Below, piece by piece: positions 1-10,452 of a stretch of DNA of 64,000 bases. A program made the position numbers and the translations under genes. The notes beneath the pieces were generated by a model, which was not told the origin of the DNA, ran no database searches, and was given only the letters and a program-made list of their open reading frames with translations. The stretch spans positions 806,001 to 870,000 of the forward strand of contig CP103442.1 in NCBI GenBank assembly GCA_024919035.1, read 5' to 3'. Within the stretch, counting starts at the first letter, position 1. Each line of letters begins with the position of its first letter. The DNA comes from Methylophilaceae bacterium LSUCC0401 (GTDB lineage: Bacteria > Pseudomonadota > Gammaproteobacteria > Burkholderiales > Methylophilaceae).

Positions 1-2034
1 GGCTTTCACCAAAAAACACCATTTAATTTAAAAATAAGAAATAAATTTAAATGTGAACTAAAAATAAAAGATTCAAAAACAGATTGGGAAATAAATGAAT
101 ATTTAGATACACGCAATGAATTACTAAAAATTAGTAATGAAATATTAATGCATCTCAAAAATAACAAAAATATTGCTATTATTTCTTTTGATATATCAGC
201 AATAGCCGATGATCTCCAATCCTCACTCAATAATCCAGCATTAAAAAATCAAGTTTTAAAAAATAACCAGAAAATAATTATTAATAGGAATCAACACAAT
301 AGTCTAATCAAGCGACCTCTTATAAAATCATTAATAACTTACTTTAATATAATTAATAATCAAACAGTATCTCTGAGTGATTTAAAACTATTAATTTTTG
401 TTGTGTATAACTCCAATATTGAATTACTAAATAAGTGTGAGCAAATCTTTTCGAAACTAAAATCAAGTGGAATAAAAATAATAAGTTATGCGCTTATTAT
501 TAAAATAATTAGAAATGATATTCCAGAAATTGATATATTTAATAACGTTAATTTAATTGATATTGGAAAAAAACTATCTCTGTATTCATGGATAGTGACT
601 GTTGAAAATCAATTTAATAAATCATTTATAACAAAAATGAATATGGATAAAGGACATCAGAGAGATCTGAGGCAACTTGAAACTGTATTTGCATCAATAA
701 AAAAAATAAGAAATCAACATGAGTTAATCACTTTTGATATATTTCAACAACATTTATATAGCTTTTTAGATCAAACCCAAATCAAGTGTCAATATCATAA
801 TTTATCGATTGATGCATATTCATTTACTGATGATATTATTGGATATTATGATCATATTTATCTTATTAACTTTATAGATAGAAATGACTTTCTGAAACAT
901 CATAATTATTTGTTACCCTATCAATTTTTAAAACAGATAAATAGTACATCTTTAATAAAAGAATTTTCCCAACAACAATTAAATGCCCTCAATTTAAGCA
1001 CATCAAACTTTCACATATCTTATGCATTATCAACTGATGATATTGATAATTCAGCAAATATGTTGATTAAATTTTCGAAATTTAATCAATTACAATTTAT
1101 GGAAAATTATGACTACCTGGGTAAAAATATTACTAAAGCGATAGAAAATAATAATATTTTACCTATTCAACCCCATAAAATTTCAAATTTTAGAGGGCTT
1201 TTAGAACGCATGCAGAAGTCACCAAGATGGAGTTTTTTTTATGATGTAATTCACTGTTCAAAAGAATTAAATAATTCACCCGAAGAGCAAAATACAATTA
1301 ATCGTGGAATATTAATTCATTTGATACTGAATAAATTTTGGTCTGAAATTAATTCACATGATGAGCTCTGTGCCATAGAAATGCTTGATCACTATGTTGA
1401 AAAACTCGTCCTTGATTGTATTAATAATGATCTTAGATTTTCAAGATTAAAAGAATCAATTAAACAATTTGAAATTAAAAGATGTACTAATTTAATTTTA
1501 CAAATATTGGAAATTGAAAAATCACGCAAACCTTTCAAAATCAAATCATCCGAAAATAAACAAACATATAATTTAGAATCTTTTTCATTTGATCTTATCC
1601 GAGACCGAGAAGACCTAGAAGGTGAAATTCTGCATATTATTGATTACAAAACTGGAAAGCAGAATTCACATAACTCTTGGTTAAAAAGTCCTTTTGTAAA
1701 TTTTCAGTTTCCCTTATACCTTTTATTTTCAGAAAGTGATTGCATGACATTGATGATCTATGAAATTAATATTAAAGAGACTCAAATTCGTCAATTTGTC
1801 TTTACCGAAAGTAATATCGACAAGACTTCTTCAACTGATTTTATCCACATTACCGATACAAAAATGCAACTCAAGGAATTGAAAAAGTCTTGGCATAGAG
1901 AAATTAGTAACCATTTGAAACAATATCAGCGAGGTTACTTTCCCAATCTTTTTAATGATGAATCTGATCTACTCTTTTGTGACTGCAAAATCTTATTAAG
2001 AATCCCAGAAAAAAACTTTCAGTTTGAATCGTAA
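1..2034 (+). CDS. AddB-like PD-(D/E)XK nuclease subunit (5' end outside window)
   Basis: The reading frame is open from base 1, so the protein starts left of the window; at least 677 residues are visible. The recognisable part is the C-terminal RecB/AddB-type nuclease domain. It has a conserved His segment, GILIHLILNKFW (around 1306-1341), and the catalytic DYKTGK motif (about 1642-1659), followed by the Q-x-P-x-Y segment. This matches the proteobacterial AddB-like family annotated as a probable DNA repair protein, which works with an AddA-like helicase to resect double-strand breaks. The helicase partner follows after 3 nt, so they form an operon. The sequence is highly divergent and Asn/Ile/Lys-rich. 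Near the end there is a Cys-Asp-Cys, but I do not see the full cysteine set of a typical AddB Fe-S cluster. The family call is fairly secure; the exact ortholog is less so. Confidence 0.75.
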   Translation, partial: GFHQKTPFNLKIRNKFKCELKIKDSKTDWEINEYLDTRNELLKISNEILMHLKNNKNIAIISFDISAIADDLQSSLNNPALKNQVLKNNQKIIINRNQHNSLIKRPLIKSLITYFNIINNQTVSLSDLKLLIFVVYNSNIELLNKCEQIFSKLKSSGIKIISYALIIKIIRNDIPEIDIFNNVNLIDIGKKLSLYSWIVTVENQFNKSFITKMNMDKGHQRDLRQLETVFASIKKIRNQHELITFDIFQQHLYSFLDQTQIKCQYHNLSIDAYSFTDDIIGYYDHIYLINFIDRNDFLKHHNYLLPYQFLKQINSTSLIKEFSQQQLNALNLSTSNFHISYALSTDDIDNSANMLIKFSKFNQLQFMENYDYLGKNITKAIENNNILPIQPHKISNFRGLLERMQKSPRWSFFYDVIHCSKELNNSPEEQNTINRGILIHLILNKFWSEINSHDELCAIEMLDHYVEKLVLDCINNDLRFSRLKESIKQFEIKRCTNLILQILEIEKSRKPFKIKSSENKQTYNLESFSFDLIRDREDLEGEILHIIDYKTGKQNSHNSWLKSPFVNFQFPLYLLFSESDCMTLMIYEINIKETQIRQFVFTESNIDKTSSTDFIHITDTKMQLKELKKSWHREISNHLKQYQRGYFPNLFNDESDLLFCDCKILLRIPEKNFQFES

Positions 2035-2037
2035 TCA

Positions 2038-5000
2038 ATGTTAAATGATGATCAAAAATTACGTGAAAAATGTTTAGAAATAAACTCATTTATTGTTCAA
2101 GCGCCGGCAGGATCAGGTAAAACTGAGCTTCTTACACAAAGATTCTTAAAACTGTTAAGCATTACAAATACACCTTCAGAAATTCTTGCAGTAACCTTCA
2201 CTAATAAAGCAGCCTCGGAGATGAAAAATAGGATTATTGGTTATTTAAAAAAAACTCATATACCAAAAAATGATCTCACTAAAGAGCTGGTCGATGATGT
2301 GATTAATGGCCTAAAACCTAGAAATTCAAGTCTTGATGAATTGATCAGTGAATTTAATATTCTCACAATTGATTCCTTAAACCAGAAAATTGTGAACTCA
2401 ATGCCACTTTTAAGCCAATTTGGTTTTGAATTCAAAATAGAAAGTGATATCAGCCCGTTTATTAATGACATTATCAAAGATGTTATTTATCGAGAGGAAT
2501 TTAGTGAAAATGTTCATGCTCTTCTTGAAATACTTAATATTGAGTATAAAGCATTAGAAAATTATCTTGCTGAGCTTATGATAAATAGAGAGTTCTGGAT
2601 TTATGATTTTTTTAACACTGCAGAAGAAAAAGTCATTAATGATTATCTAAATGATGAAAAAAACAATGCCATCATAAAAATTAAAGATCTCTTAAATATC
2701 ACAATTGGAATTGATATCAGTATTCATAAATTTTCTAACCTTATTGATGAAATCTATACAAAACAAAAAACGATTAGAAAAAAAATAGATCTATCGAATA
2801 TTGATAGTAAAAATCTAGAGGGTATTGGAAAACTCATTAAAGATAATTTATTGCCTACATATGATGTAATTGAAAAAGAACATATCTTATTTAAAATTTA
2901 TCAAGAAGATAATTTAAAATTAATTAAGGTTTTAACGCCCCTACTTAAAACACTATGTGCAGAATTAAAGGTATATTTTCTTGATCACAAAAAAATCGAC
3001 TTTTCAGAAATTTCTCAACAAGCTTTATTTGCCTTATATCATGACAATAAACATACAGACATCAGTCATTACCTCAGTATTAAATACTCACATCTCTTAA
3101 TTGATGAGTTTCAAGATATTAATAATAATCAACTCAAATTATTTACTCACCTAATTCATAATTGGGATGCAGAAAATACTATTTTTTGTGTTGGTGACCC
3201 CATGCAATCAATTTATCGGTTTAGAAAGTCAGAAGTCAGTATTTTTTTAAATACCATTCAACATGGTATTGGAAATTTTAAGTTAAACCACATAATCCTA
3301 TCAATTAATAATCGATCCAAACCCCAACTAATAGATTGGTTTAATAAAGTTTTTAGCAAAATCTTTGAAAAAGAAACAGATTTAGACAAAGGGGAAATAA
3401 GCTACCAAGCATGCACGCCACGTGAAAACTCAACTACAGGTGAAATAAACCTAATTCCTTATTTTTCTGATAAAGAAATGAGTGATATTTATGCAGAAGC
3501 TGAATTAGTCGCACAACAAATTCTTCAAAGCTCTCATAAGTCAATAGCCATAATTGCGCGATCACGAACACAATTAAAACCAATTGTCACCTATATTAAA
3601 AAGCACTACTCAAATAAAATTAATATTACTGCAATTGAATTAGAAGCCCTTGGGAATCATCAATGTATACAAGATATTCTTTCACTGACTTTAGCATTGA
3701 ATAATTTTTGTGACAGAATTCATTGGATCAGTCTGCTTCAATCACCCTTATGTGGACTCACAATTAAAGACCTGGCTATTCTGTTTAAAGATAATAAAGA
3801 TAATCCTTGGTCTATTATTAACTCGTCCATACAAAATAAAATATCAACTGATGGGCAGGCACGATTAAAGGTATTTATATCAATACTGAAAAAATATTTA
3901 AATAAAATATATATTGATGAATGGCATTTCATCATAAAGGAGTCATGGTTTGAATTAAAAGGAGCTGAAACTCTATATAAAAAAAGTGATTATGGGCTCA
4001 TCGAGGAATATTTAAAACTTATAAGAAAATTTGAATCAAATATTATTAATGATGAATTATTGTTACATGAAATTGATAATAAAATGATTTCAAATATCAG
4101 TACTGAAAACAAAACAGTAAATTTTTTAACTATTCATAAATCAAAAGGGTTAGAATTTGAGCATGTAATTATTCCCAGCCTAGATAAATCAACACGCACA
4201 TCAAGCTCACCATTGATTAACTTTGATTATTCTACAAAACAAAATAAAACTATTTTTTCAATTAAAAATAATCATGACAATACACTTTCGTTACATGACT
4301 ATCACAATTTAAAAAATAGAATCAAAGACACAAATGAATTAAAAAGATTATTTTATGTGGCTGCAACAAGAAGTATTTCACAATTAGATTTGATTGCTTA
4401 TATTGAGCCTGATGCTCCAAAAATAAAGAAAAATACTTTTCTAGAATTGCTTCAAAAAGAGTTTTCAGGTAAAAAATCTAAATACATAAAATCAAAGTCC
4501 ATCAATTTTGATTACAGGTCCTTTAAACCCGTTCATTACCAAATTCCAATTGAGCACATGATTGCTGTTCCAGAAAAGAAAGATCATAACAATAATAATT
4601 TTTATGAAAGTCATCTTAAAAATGATGAGTCCCCAGAAATACTCATAGGTATTTTTGTTCACAAGTATCTTGAGATCATTCACCAATTTACAAATCCAGA
4701 TATAGATATATTTATTGAAAAAATTATTTATCAACAAAATTTACCAGAGTTTTTTGATACAGATTATTTAAAAGCTGAGGTGAAGTTTTGTATAGATAAT
4801 TTAAATAATACAAACGCTGGAACATTTATTAAACAAATGTATGATGATGATCATAGTGAGTACAAAGTATCTCATTATCTTGAAGGTGATTTATGGAGTC
4901 ATCGAATCGATAGAACCTTTTTAAAAAATAACGAAAGATGGATTATTGATTATAAATATCATAAAAATGATAATGACGACCTAAACAAAACCGCTCTTAA

Positions 5001-5100
5001 ATATGAACATCAATTAAACTTATATGCAAAATTTTTTAATGAAAAAAAGATTAAAAAAGCTGTTTATTTTTTAAGACAGTCAAAACTTGTTGAAATTTAA
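2038..5100 (+). CDS. addA: AddA/RecB-like UvrD-family helicase-nuclease
   Basis: This superfamily 1A helicase of 1020 residues has a C-terminal nuclease domain. The Walker A motif APAGSGKT lies at residues 22-29, followed by motif Ia (TFTNKAASEMKNR). Walker B reads LLIDEFQD, motif III is GDPMQSIYRFR, motif V is TIHKSKGLEFEH and motif VI is LKRLFYVAATR. Near the C terminus, GIFVHKYLEII and IIDYKYH are the His and D-x-K parts of a PD-(D/E)XK nuclease, followed by a QLNLYA segment. With the upstream AddB-like protein it should form the double-strand-break end-processing enzyme that replaces RecBCD. The ATG is 3 nt after the upstream stop. The last 4 nt (TTAA) also encode the stop of mfd on the other strand. 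Helicase and nuclease motifs are intact; the symbol is by family similarity. Confidence 0.85.
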   Translation: MLNDDQKLREKCLEINSFIVQAPAGSGKTELLTQRFLKLLSITNTPSEILAVTFTNKAASEMKNRIIGYLKKTHIPKNDLTKELVDDVINGLKPRNSSLDELISEFNILTIDSLNQKIVNSMPLLSQFGFEFKIESDISPFINDIIKDVIYREEFSENVHALLEILNIEYKALENYLAELMINREFWIYDFFNTAEEKVINDYLNDEKNNAIIKIKDLLNITIGIDISIHKFSNLIDEIYTKQKTIRKKIDLSNIDSKNLEGIGKLIKDNLLPTYDVIEKEHILFKIYQEDNLKLIKVLTPLLKTLCAELKVYFLDHKKIDFSEISQQALFALYHDNKHTDISHYLSIKYSHLLIDEFQDINNNQLKLFTHLIHNWDAENTIFCVGDPMQSIYRFRKSEVSIFLNTIQHGIGNFKLNHIILSINNRSKPQLIDWFNKVFSKIFEKETDLDKGEISYQACTPRENSTTGEINLIPYFSDKEMSDIYAEAELVAQQILQSSHKSIAIIARSRTQLKPIVTYIKKHYSNKINITAIELEALGNHQCIQDILSLTLALNNFCDRIHWISLLQSPLCGLTIKDLAILFKDNKDNPWSIINSSIQNKISTDGQARLKVFISILKKYLNKIYIDEWHFIIKESWFELKGAETLYKKSDYGLIEEYLKLIRKFESNIINDELLLHEIDNKMISNISTENKTVNFLTIHKSKGLEFEHVIIPSLDKSTRTSSSPLINFDYSTKQNKTIFSIKNNHDNTLSLHDYHNLKNRIKDTNELKRLFYVAATRSISQLDLIAYIEPDAPKIKKNTFLELLQKEFSGKKSKYIKSKSINFDYRSFKPVHYQIPIEHMIAVPEKKDHNNNNFYESHLKNDESPEILIGIFVHKYLEIIHQFTNPDIDIFIEKIIYQQNLPEFFDTDYLKAEVKFCIDNLNNTNAGTFIKQMYDDDHSEYKVSHYLEGDLWSHRIDRTFLKNNERWIIDYKYHKNDNDDLNKTALKYEHQLNLYAKFFNEKKIKKAVYFLRQSKLVEI

Positions 5101-8100
5101 TCTATTAAACTTTTTATAAATTTTTTAATTGCTTGAAATTTATCATTTGCACTTTCAAATTCACCATTAATAGATAATTTATTTGGTCCATCTAATTTGA
5201 TATCTTTGTTGGTTTGAACGAGATCTATGATTTTCACAGGATCGACTTTATTTTTAGCTTTAAAAGTAAAAGATATGGTTTTTTTACCAGCATCTATCTT
5301 AATTATATCAATATCACTGGATATTACCCTAATATGGTGAATGATAAATAAATTTTCTGTTTGTTCAGGCATGACACCGAAGCGATCAATTAATTCTTCT
5401 TGTATAAGCTGTAACTCATTTATGGTCTTACATGAGGATAGTCTTTTATAAATAACTAATCTTTCGTTAGGGTCACTGCAATATTGATTGGTTAGTATAC
5501 AAGGGGCATGGATGTTTATATCATTTTCTTCGTTATTATCATCTTCAACATTTAAAATCTCATTATTTCTTAGCAGCGCAACTGCTCGGTTCAACATTTT
5601 CAAATACAATGAAAAACCAATTTCATGAATTTCTCCGCTTTGTTGGTCCCCTAAAATTTCACCTGCCCCTCGAATTTCAAGATCATGCATAGCTAAGAAA
5701 TAACCAGAGCCCAAATCCTCCAGGTACTGAATTGCTTCTAGTCTTTTTTTTGCTTTTGTATTTAAATTTCTATTCGGATCAATAAGCAAATAAGCAAATG
5801 CTTGATGGTGCGATCTTCCTACTCTCCCTCTTAGCTGATGAAGCTGAGAGAGGCCAAAACGATCTGCGTTATTGATTATAATCGTATTTGATGTTGGTAT
5901 ATCAATACCTGTTTCAATAATTGTTGTGCACAGCAATAAGTTAAATCGTTGCTGATGAAAGTCTTGCATTACCTTCTCAAGCTCTTTTTCTTTCATCTGT
6001 CCATGGGCAATCGCAATTTTTGAATCAGGCATAATTTTTTTTATTTTTTCTTGAATCAAATTTATTGTATTTACATCGTTATGCAGAAAATAGGCCTGAC
6101 CACCCCGATTAAACTCTCTCATCAGAGCCTCTTGGATAATCCCTTCTGAGAAGTCTTGGACTATAGTTTTAATAGATAATCTTTTTTGAGGCGGAGTCGA
6201 AATAATTGAAAAATCCCTTAAGCCCTCCAAAGAGAGAGATAAAGTTCTTGGAATGGGCGTCGCTGTAAGGGTTAAAAAGTCGGTATTTGTTTTAAATTTT
6301 TTCAACATCTCTTTTTGCCTTACACCAAATCTGTGCTCTTCATCAATGATGATCAAGCCAACATTATCAATTTTTATATCTTTTTGTAATAACCGATGCG
6401 TGCCAATAATAATATCTACTGATCCTTGTGCCAATCTTTCTAAAACTTCTTTTTGCTGCTTCGCAGATTTAAATCTTGAAATTTCTTCAATAGTTATTGG
6501 GAATGAACTAAATCGGTCTATAAAATTATTATAATGTTGACTAGCTAATAACGTAGTTGGCACAAGAATAATTACCTGACGATTGTTCATGATAGCTATA
6601 AATGCAGCACGCATAGCAACCTCAGTTTTTCCAAAACCAACATCACCACAAATTAGCCTGTCCATTGGCTTTGATGATTCCATATCCTTGATCACAGCTT
6701 CAATGGCTTGCTGTTGATCCGGTGTCTCCTCGAATGGAAATTCATTTGCAAATTTTTGATACTCATTAAGATCAATTTTAGAAACAAGTCCTTTTTTCTT
6801 TTCTCTTAATGCGTAAAGATTTAAAAGTTCAGCTGCAGTGTCATAAACTTGCTTTAATGCTTTCTTTTTTTCCTTTTCCCATTGTCCAGAGCCAAGTTTG
6901 TGTAATGGCGCAGATTCAATAGGTCCGCCAGTATATCTTGCTATACTATTTAATTGAGTGACAGGAACATACAATTTATCGTCGTTATCATACGTTAATA
7001 GCAAAAACTCATTCACTGTTCCCAGGAGCTCTAGTTGAACTAAACCTTGATATCGTCCTACCCCATGGTTTTCATGAACGACTGGATCTCCAATTGAAAT
7101 TTCAGCTAAATCCTTAATTACAACTTCAGCGTTGTAATCCTTGTTTTTATACTTTGATTTTTCTTGATGAATAAAATCTGGAAACAAATCATACTCAGTA
7201 AAAAATTCAAAATCATCAGTGACAAACCCCTCCTTAACTGGGCTGTGTGTTAATAAACTGGTACTAAAATCAGGAGATAATAAATTAATTTTTTCCGTGA
7301 GCTTGAGTGCGAGGCCATTTTCAATTAATAATTTATTGATTGTTTCTCTTCTACCTAAACTCTCTGCTGAAATTATGATTTTTTTTGAGGATTGGTTTAT
7401 GTGCTCAATTATTTTTTTATAACCAGACTTATAGTCAATATGTATGGAGGGTAAATCCTCAACTTTGGTATTTAAATTAACTTGTTTATATTGGGCCAAA
7501 AGTTGATTAAACTTTTGTGAGGAAAGCATAATATGATTTGGCTGAAGAATTGGTCGATTTAGGTCATAGGCATACATTTTAAAGCGTGTTTGTGCATCAG
7601 CCCAATAATGTTCTACACTTGCAGCCAAATTTGCTGGAATGCTCAAAAAAATATCTTTAGGAAGGTAATCAAAAATAGTATTTGTTTCCTCAAAAAAAAG
7701 CGGTAAATACCATTCCATACCCGAAAAAGGAATTTTATTAGAAATATTATTATAGATCTCAGATTTACTTGGATCACCTGAAAAATTTTCTCTAAAATTT
7801 ATTCTAAAAATTTCAATTGAAGCATCACTTAGAGGACACTCCCTAGCTGGTAATATTTCGATTGTGTTTGTTGGATAAATGCTCTTTTGAGTATCAGTAT
7901 CAAATGTTTTTATACTTTCTATTTCATCATCAAAAAAATCAATTCGATAAGGAATAAGAGATCCCATTGGGAATAAATCAATTAAACCTCCTCTGACAGC
8001 AAATTCTCCTGGATGAAAAACTTTTTGAACATTGATGTACCCATTTTCGACTAATAAATTTTTTAATGAATCAAGCTCAACTTTTTGGCCCGTTTTATAA

Positions 8101-8462
8101 AAAAAACTATTTTGGATGATGTATGTTTTAGGAGGTAAAAAATTTAATGCTGAGGTTGCTGGAATAATTAAAATATCAAATGCTTTTTCATTTATTAAAA
8201 ACAATGACTTTAATCGATCGGAAATTAAATCAGGATGCGGTGAAATTGAGTCGTATGGCAGTGTTTCCCAGTCAGGAATGATAGTCACTTCTAAACTATT
8301 TTTTAGCCACTTGATTTCTGTTTGGAGACGGTTTGCAATATAGCTATCTTGAGTAAAAATTACTAGAGGTATTTTATCATTACTGAGCTTTGAGCAATAA
8401 AATTGCGTTACTTCAAAAGCATAAGCAGAATAGTTAAGAATTTTCTTTGTTATTGTATTCAT
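5097..8462 (-). CDS. mfd: Transcription-repair coupling factor Mfd
   Basis: Mfd removes RNA polymerase stalled at DNA lesions and recruits UvrA for nucleotide excision repair. The 1121 residues show the full Mfd layout: N-terminal UvrB-homology modules, the CarD-like RNA polymerase interaction domain (GDPVVHENHGVGRYQGL), then an SF2 translocase. The translocase has Walker A GDVGFGKT near residue 605, the DEEHRFG box near 704, TATPIPRTL, and QLRGRVGRS. A C-terminal TRCF domain follows. Length is close to the usual 1150. The ATG lies 35 nt from the divergent rpiA ORF start, so the two genes share a very short promoter region. The 3' end overlaps the convergent helicase gene by 4 nt. Confidence 0.97.
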   Translation of the reverse strand: MNTITKKILNYSAYAFEVTQFYCSKLSNDKIPLVIFTQDSYIANRLQTEIKWLKNSLEVTIIPDWETLPYDSISPHPDLISDRLKSLFLINEKAFDILIIPATSALNFLPPKTYIIQNSFFYKTGQKVELDSLKNLLVENGYINVQKVFHPGEFAVRGGLIDLFPMGSLIPYRIDFFDDEIESIKTFDTDTQKSIYPTNTIEILPARECPLSDASIEIFRINFRENFSGDPSKSEIYNNISNKIPFSGMEWYLPLFFEETNTIFDYLPKDIFLSIPANLAASVEHYWADAQTRFKMYAYDLNRPILQPNHIMLSSQKFNQLLAQYKQVNLNTKVEDLPSIHIDYKSGYKKIIEHINQSSKKIIISAESLGRRETINKLLIENGLALKLTEKINLLSPDFSTSLLTHSPVKEGFVTDDFEFFTEYDLFPDFIHQEKSKYKNKDYNAEVVIKDLAEISIGDPVVHENHGVGRYQGLVQLELLGTVNEFLLLTYDNDDKLYVPVTQLNSIARYTGGPIESAPLHKLGSGQWEKEKKKALKQVYDTAAELLNLYALREKKKGLVSKIDLNEYQKFANEFPFEETPDQQQAIEAVIKDMESSKPMDRLICGDVGFGKTEVAMRAAFIAIMNNRQVIILVPTTLLASQHYNNFIDRFSSFPITIEEISRFKSAKQQKEVLERLAQGSVDIIIGTHRLLQKDIKIDNVGLIIIDEEHRFGVRQKEMLKKFKTNTDFLTLTATPIPRTLSLSLEGLRDFSIISTPPQKRLSIKTIVQDFSEGIIQEALMREFNRGGQAYFLHNDVNTINLIQEKIKKIMPDSKIAIAHGQMKEKELEKVMQDFHQQRFNLLLCTTIIETGIDIPTSNTIIINNADRFGLSQLHQLRGRVGRSHHQAFAYLLIDPNRNLNTKAKKRLEAIQYLEDLGSGYFLAMHDLEIRGAGEILGDQQSGEIHEIGFSLYLKMLNRAVALLRNNEILNVEDDNNEENDINIHAPCILTNQYCSDPNERLVIYKRLSSCKTINELQLIQEELIDRFGVMPEQTENLFIIHHIRVISSDIDIIKIDAGKKTISFTFKAKNKVDPVKIIDLVQTNKDIKLDGPNKLSINGEFESANDKFQAIKKFIKSLID

Positions 8463-8486
8463 TTAGATTTAAAATTTAGGTGTCAT

Positions 8487-8492
8487 TATAAA
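8487..8492 (+). promoter_or_regulatory. Candidate -10 box of rpiA
   Basis: TATAAA lies 5 nt before the first possible rpiA ATG (8498) and 17 nt before the second (8510). A transcript starting about 7 nt after this box would begin at or just inside the first ATG. That favours the second ATG, or a nearly leaderless message. I found no clear -35 box. The base composition makes chance matches common. Confidence 0.35.
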
Positions 8493-8497
8493 CACAA

Positions 8498-9181
8498 ATG
8501 TTTAGATCCATGGAAGATAAAGAAAAAATAGCTATTGAAGCCTTAAAGTATGTTGAAAACAATACAACCATAGGACTTGGAACCGGATCGACTGCTAATT
8601 TTTTTATTAAACATCTAGCTTCGAAGATACAAAATGAAAAACTAGATATTCAAGTAGTTGCAAGCTCATCAGTGTCTGAATTAGAAGCTAATAAGTATGG
8701 TATAAAATTAATTAGTATTGATCTACTAAACGACATTGATTTATATGTTGACGGTGCAGATGAAGTTACCAATGATTTAAATGTATTAAAAGGTCGAGGT
8801 TATGATTTAGTCAAAGAAAAACTTTTAGCGCAAAGTGCAAAAAAATTTATTGTTATAGCTGATCATTCAAAACATGTTTCATCTATTGGTGAAAAATATC
8901 CAATACCAATAGAAGTAATGAAAAATTCATGGCGCCTAACAAAAAAATTATTAGACCGTATTGGTCAAGGTGAGTTAAGAAAAAATTCAGCGGGTGATGC
9001 CTTTTCTATATCATCTGCTGGGAATTATATTTTTGATTATCAATTCAAAGAAAAAGATATCAAAAAATTACATGAAGAGATTCTTACTACACCAGGGGTA
9101 GTTGAGACTGGTATTTTTTACAAAATAACGGACATGGCATTAATAATCAAAAATGGTGAAATAGAGGTTATTTCGCTTTAG
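8498..9181 (+). CDS. rpiA: Ribose-5-phosphate isomerase A
   Basis: RpiA interconverts ribose-5-phosphate and ribulose-5-phosphate in the pentose phosphate pathway; in a RuMP methylotroph this regenerates the formaldehyde acceptor. Visible motifs are the phosphate-binding GTGST (residues 28-32), DGADEV (85-90) with its two catalytic Asp residues, and [12 protein letters not shown], in which Lys98 and Glu107 have the spacing of the catalytic Lys/Glu of the E. coli enzyme. The total of 227 residues is normal. Two starts are possible: ATG 8498 (MFRSMEDK) or ATG 8510 (MEDKEK). The second fits family N termini better and leaves room for the -10 box, but neither has a clear Shine-Dalgarno sequence. 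The 3' end overlaps convergent serS by 14 nt. Confidence 0.93.
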   Translation: MFRSMEDKEKIAIEALKYVENNTTIGLGTGSTANFFIKHLASKIQNEKLDIQVVASSSVSELEANKYGIKLISIDLLNDIDLYVDGADEVTNDLNVLKGRGYDLVKEKLLAQSAKKFIVIADHSKHVSSIGEKYPIPIEVMKNSWRLTKKLLDRIGQGELRKNSAGDAFSISSAGNYIFDYQFKEKDIKKLHEEILTTPGVVETGIFYKITDMALIIKNGEIEVISL

Positions 9182-10451
9182 CTATAATTTTATTGCCATT
9201 CATGTACTTAGACAAAACCTTCGGGATTATAATTTCACCCTGGGCGTTTTGGTTATTTTCCATGATAGCCACCAAGGTTCTCCCAACCGCCAGACCTGAA
9301 CCATTTAAAGTGTGAACCAAGATATTTTTTCCATCAGCATTTTTATAACGAGATTTTAATCGTCTAGCCTGAAAATCTTCACAATTTGAAATAGATGAAA
9401 TTTCCCGATACTGATTTTGTGATGGTATCCATACTTCAATGTCATAAGTTTTTGCTGCTGCAAAACCCATATCTCCTGTTGATAATGTAACAACTTGATA
9501 GGGAAGCTCAAGGGCTTGTAAGATATTTTCTGCATGTGACAACATTTCATCAAGAGCCCTGTAACTATCCTCTGGTTTGGTAATCTGAACCATTTCCACT
9601 TTATCGAATTGATGTTGCCTTATCATACCCCTTGTATCTCTCCCATAGGATCCTGCCTCAGACCTAAAACATGGAGTTAGTGCTGTCATTCGAATTGGCA
9701 AACTTTCTTCTTCTAAAATTTCATCACGAACTGAATTAGTTAAAGATACCTCCGAGGTTGGTATGAGGTATAAATTTTCGTTATCAGTTTTTTTTGTTAA
9801 AAATAGATCTTGGCCGAACTTTGGTAATTGTCCAGTCCCTAATAATGATTCATTATTTACCAAAAATGGAGTGTAACACTCCATATAATTATGTTTTTCA
9901 ACATGAGTATCAATCATAAATTGACCAATTGCTCGATGAAGCCTGGCTATATCATGCTTCATAAAAACAAACCTTGATCCTGATATCTTTATTGCCGTCT
10001 CAAAATCCAGACCCAAAGAATTTCCAAGGTCAACATGATCTTTGACTTCAAAATTAAATTTTGGAATATCTCCAATTTTTTTTAACAATAAATTAGATTT
10101 TTCATCAGGTCCAATAGGAACAGACTTATGGGGAAGATTAGGTATGTTTAGAAGAAAATCATTTAATTGTTGCTGAATATCTTGTAGTTGAATTTCATAA
10201 TCTTTTGTTCTTGTCGAAATGGATGCGACTTGTTGCATAATTTTTTCGGTATCTTCGCCTTTTGCCTTAAGTATCCCGATTTGTTTTGAAAGACTATTTC
10301 TTTCTTGCTGTATATCTTGAGTTTTTATTTGGATATCTTTTCTTTGTTGCTCGAGTTGTTGAAAAAAATCAACATCAAGTTCAAACCCCCTATTTTTTAA
10401 AGATTTTTTTACTTGATCGGTGTTTTCTCTTAAGACATTTAAATCAATCAT
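9168..10451 (-). CDS. serS: Seryl-tRNA synthetase
   Basis: SerRS charges tRNA-Ser (and initiates selenocysteine charging where present). The 427 residues begin with the long antiparallel coiled-coil arm (about residues 25-105, rich in Gln, Lys and Glu) that contacts the long variable arm of tRNA-Ser. The class II catalytic domain follows. Motif 2 reads [20 protein letters not shown], and motif 3 is in the segment ending [14 protein letters not shown]. The segment TSEVSLTN upstream of motif 2 binds serine. It is the last gene of the ftsK-lolA-rarA-serS run, one nucleotide after rarA, an order shared with many proteobacteria. Confidence 0.97.
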   Translation of the reverse strand: MIDLNVLRENTDQVKKSLKNRGFELDVDFFQQLEQQRKDIQIKTQDIQQERNSLSKQIGILKAKGEDTEKIMQQVASISTRTKDYEIQLQDIQQQLNDFLLNIPNLPHKSVPIGPDEKSNLLLKKIGDIPKFNFEVKDHVDLGNSLGLDFETAIKISGSRFVFMKHDIARLHRAIGQFMIDTHVEKHNYMECYTPFLVNNESLLGTGQLPKFGQDLFLTKKTDNENLYLIPTSEVSLTNSVRDEILEEESLPIRMTALTPCFRSEAGSYGRDTRGMIRQHQFDKVEMVQITKPEDSYRALDEMLSHAENILQALELPYQVVTLSTGDMGFAAAKTYDIEVWIPSQNQYREISSISNCEDFQARRLKSRYKNADGKNILVHTLNGSGLAVGRTLVAIMENNQNAQGEIIIPKVLSKYMNGNKIIAKAK

Positions 10452-10452
10452 T

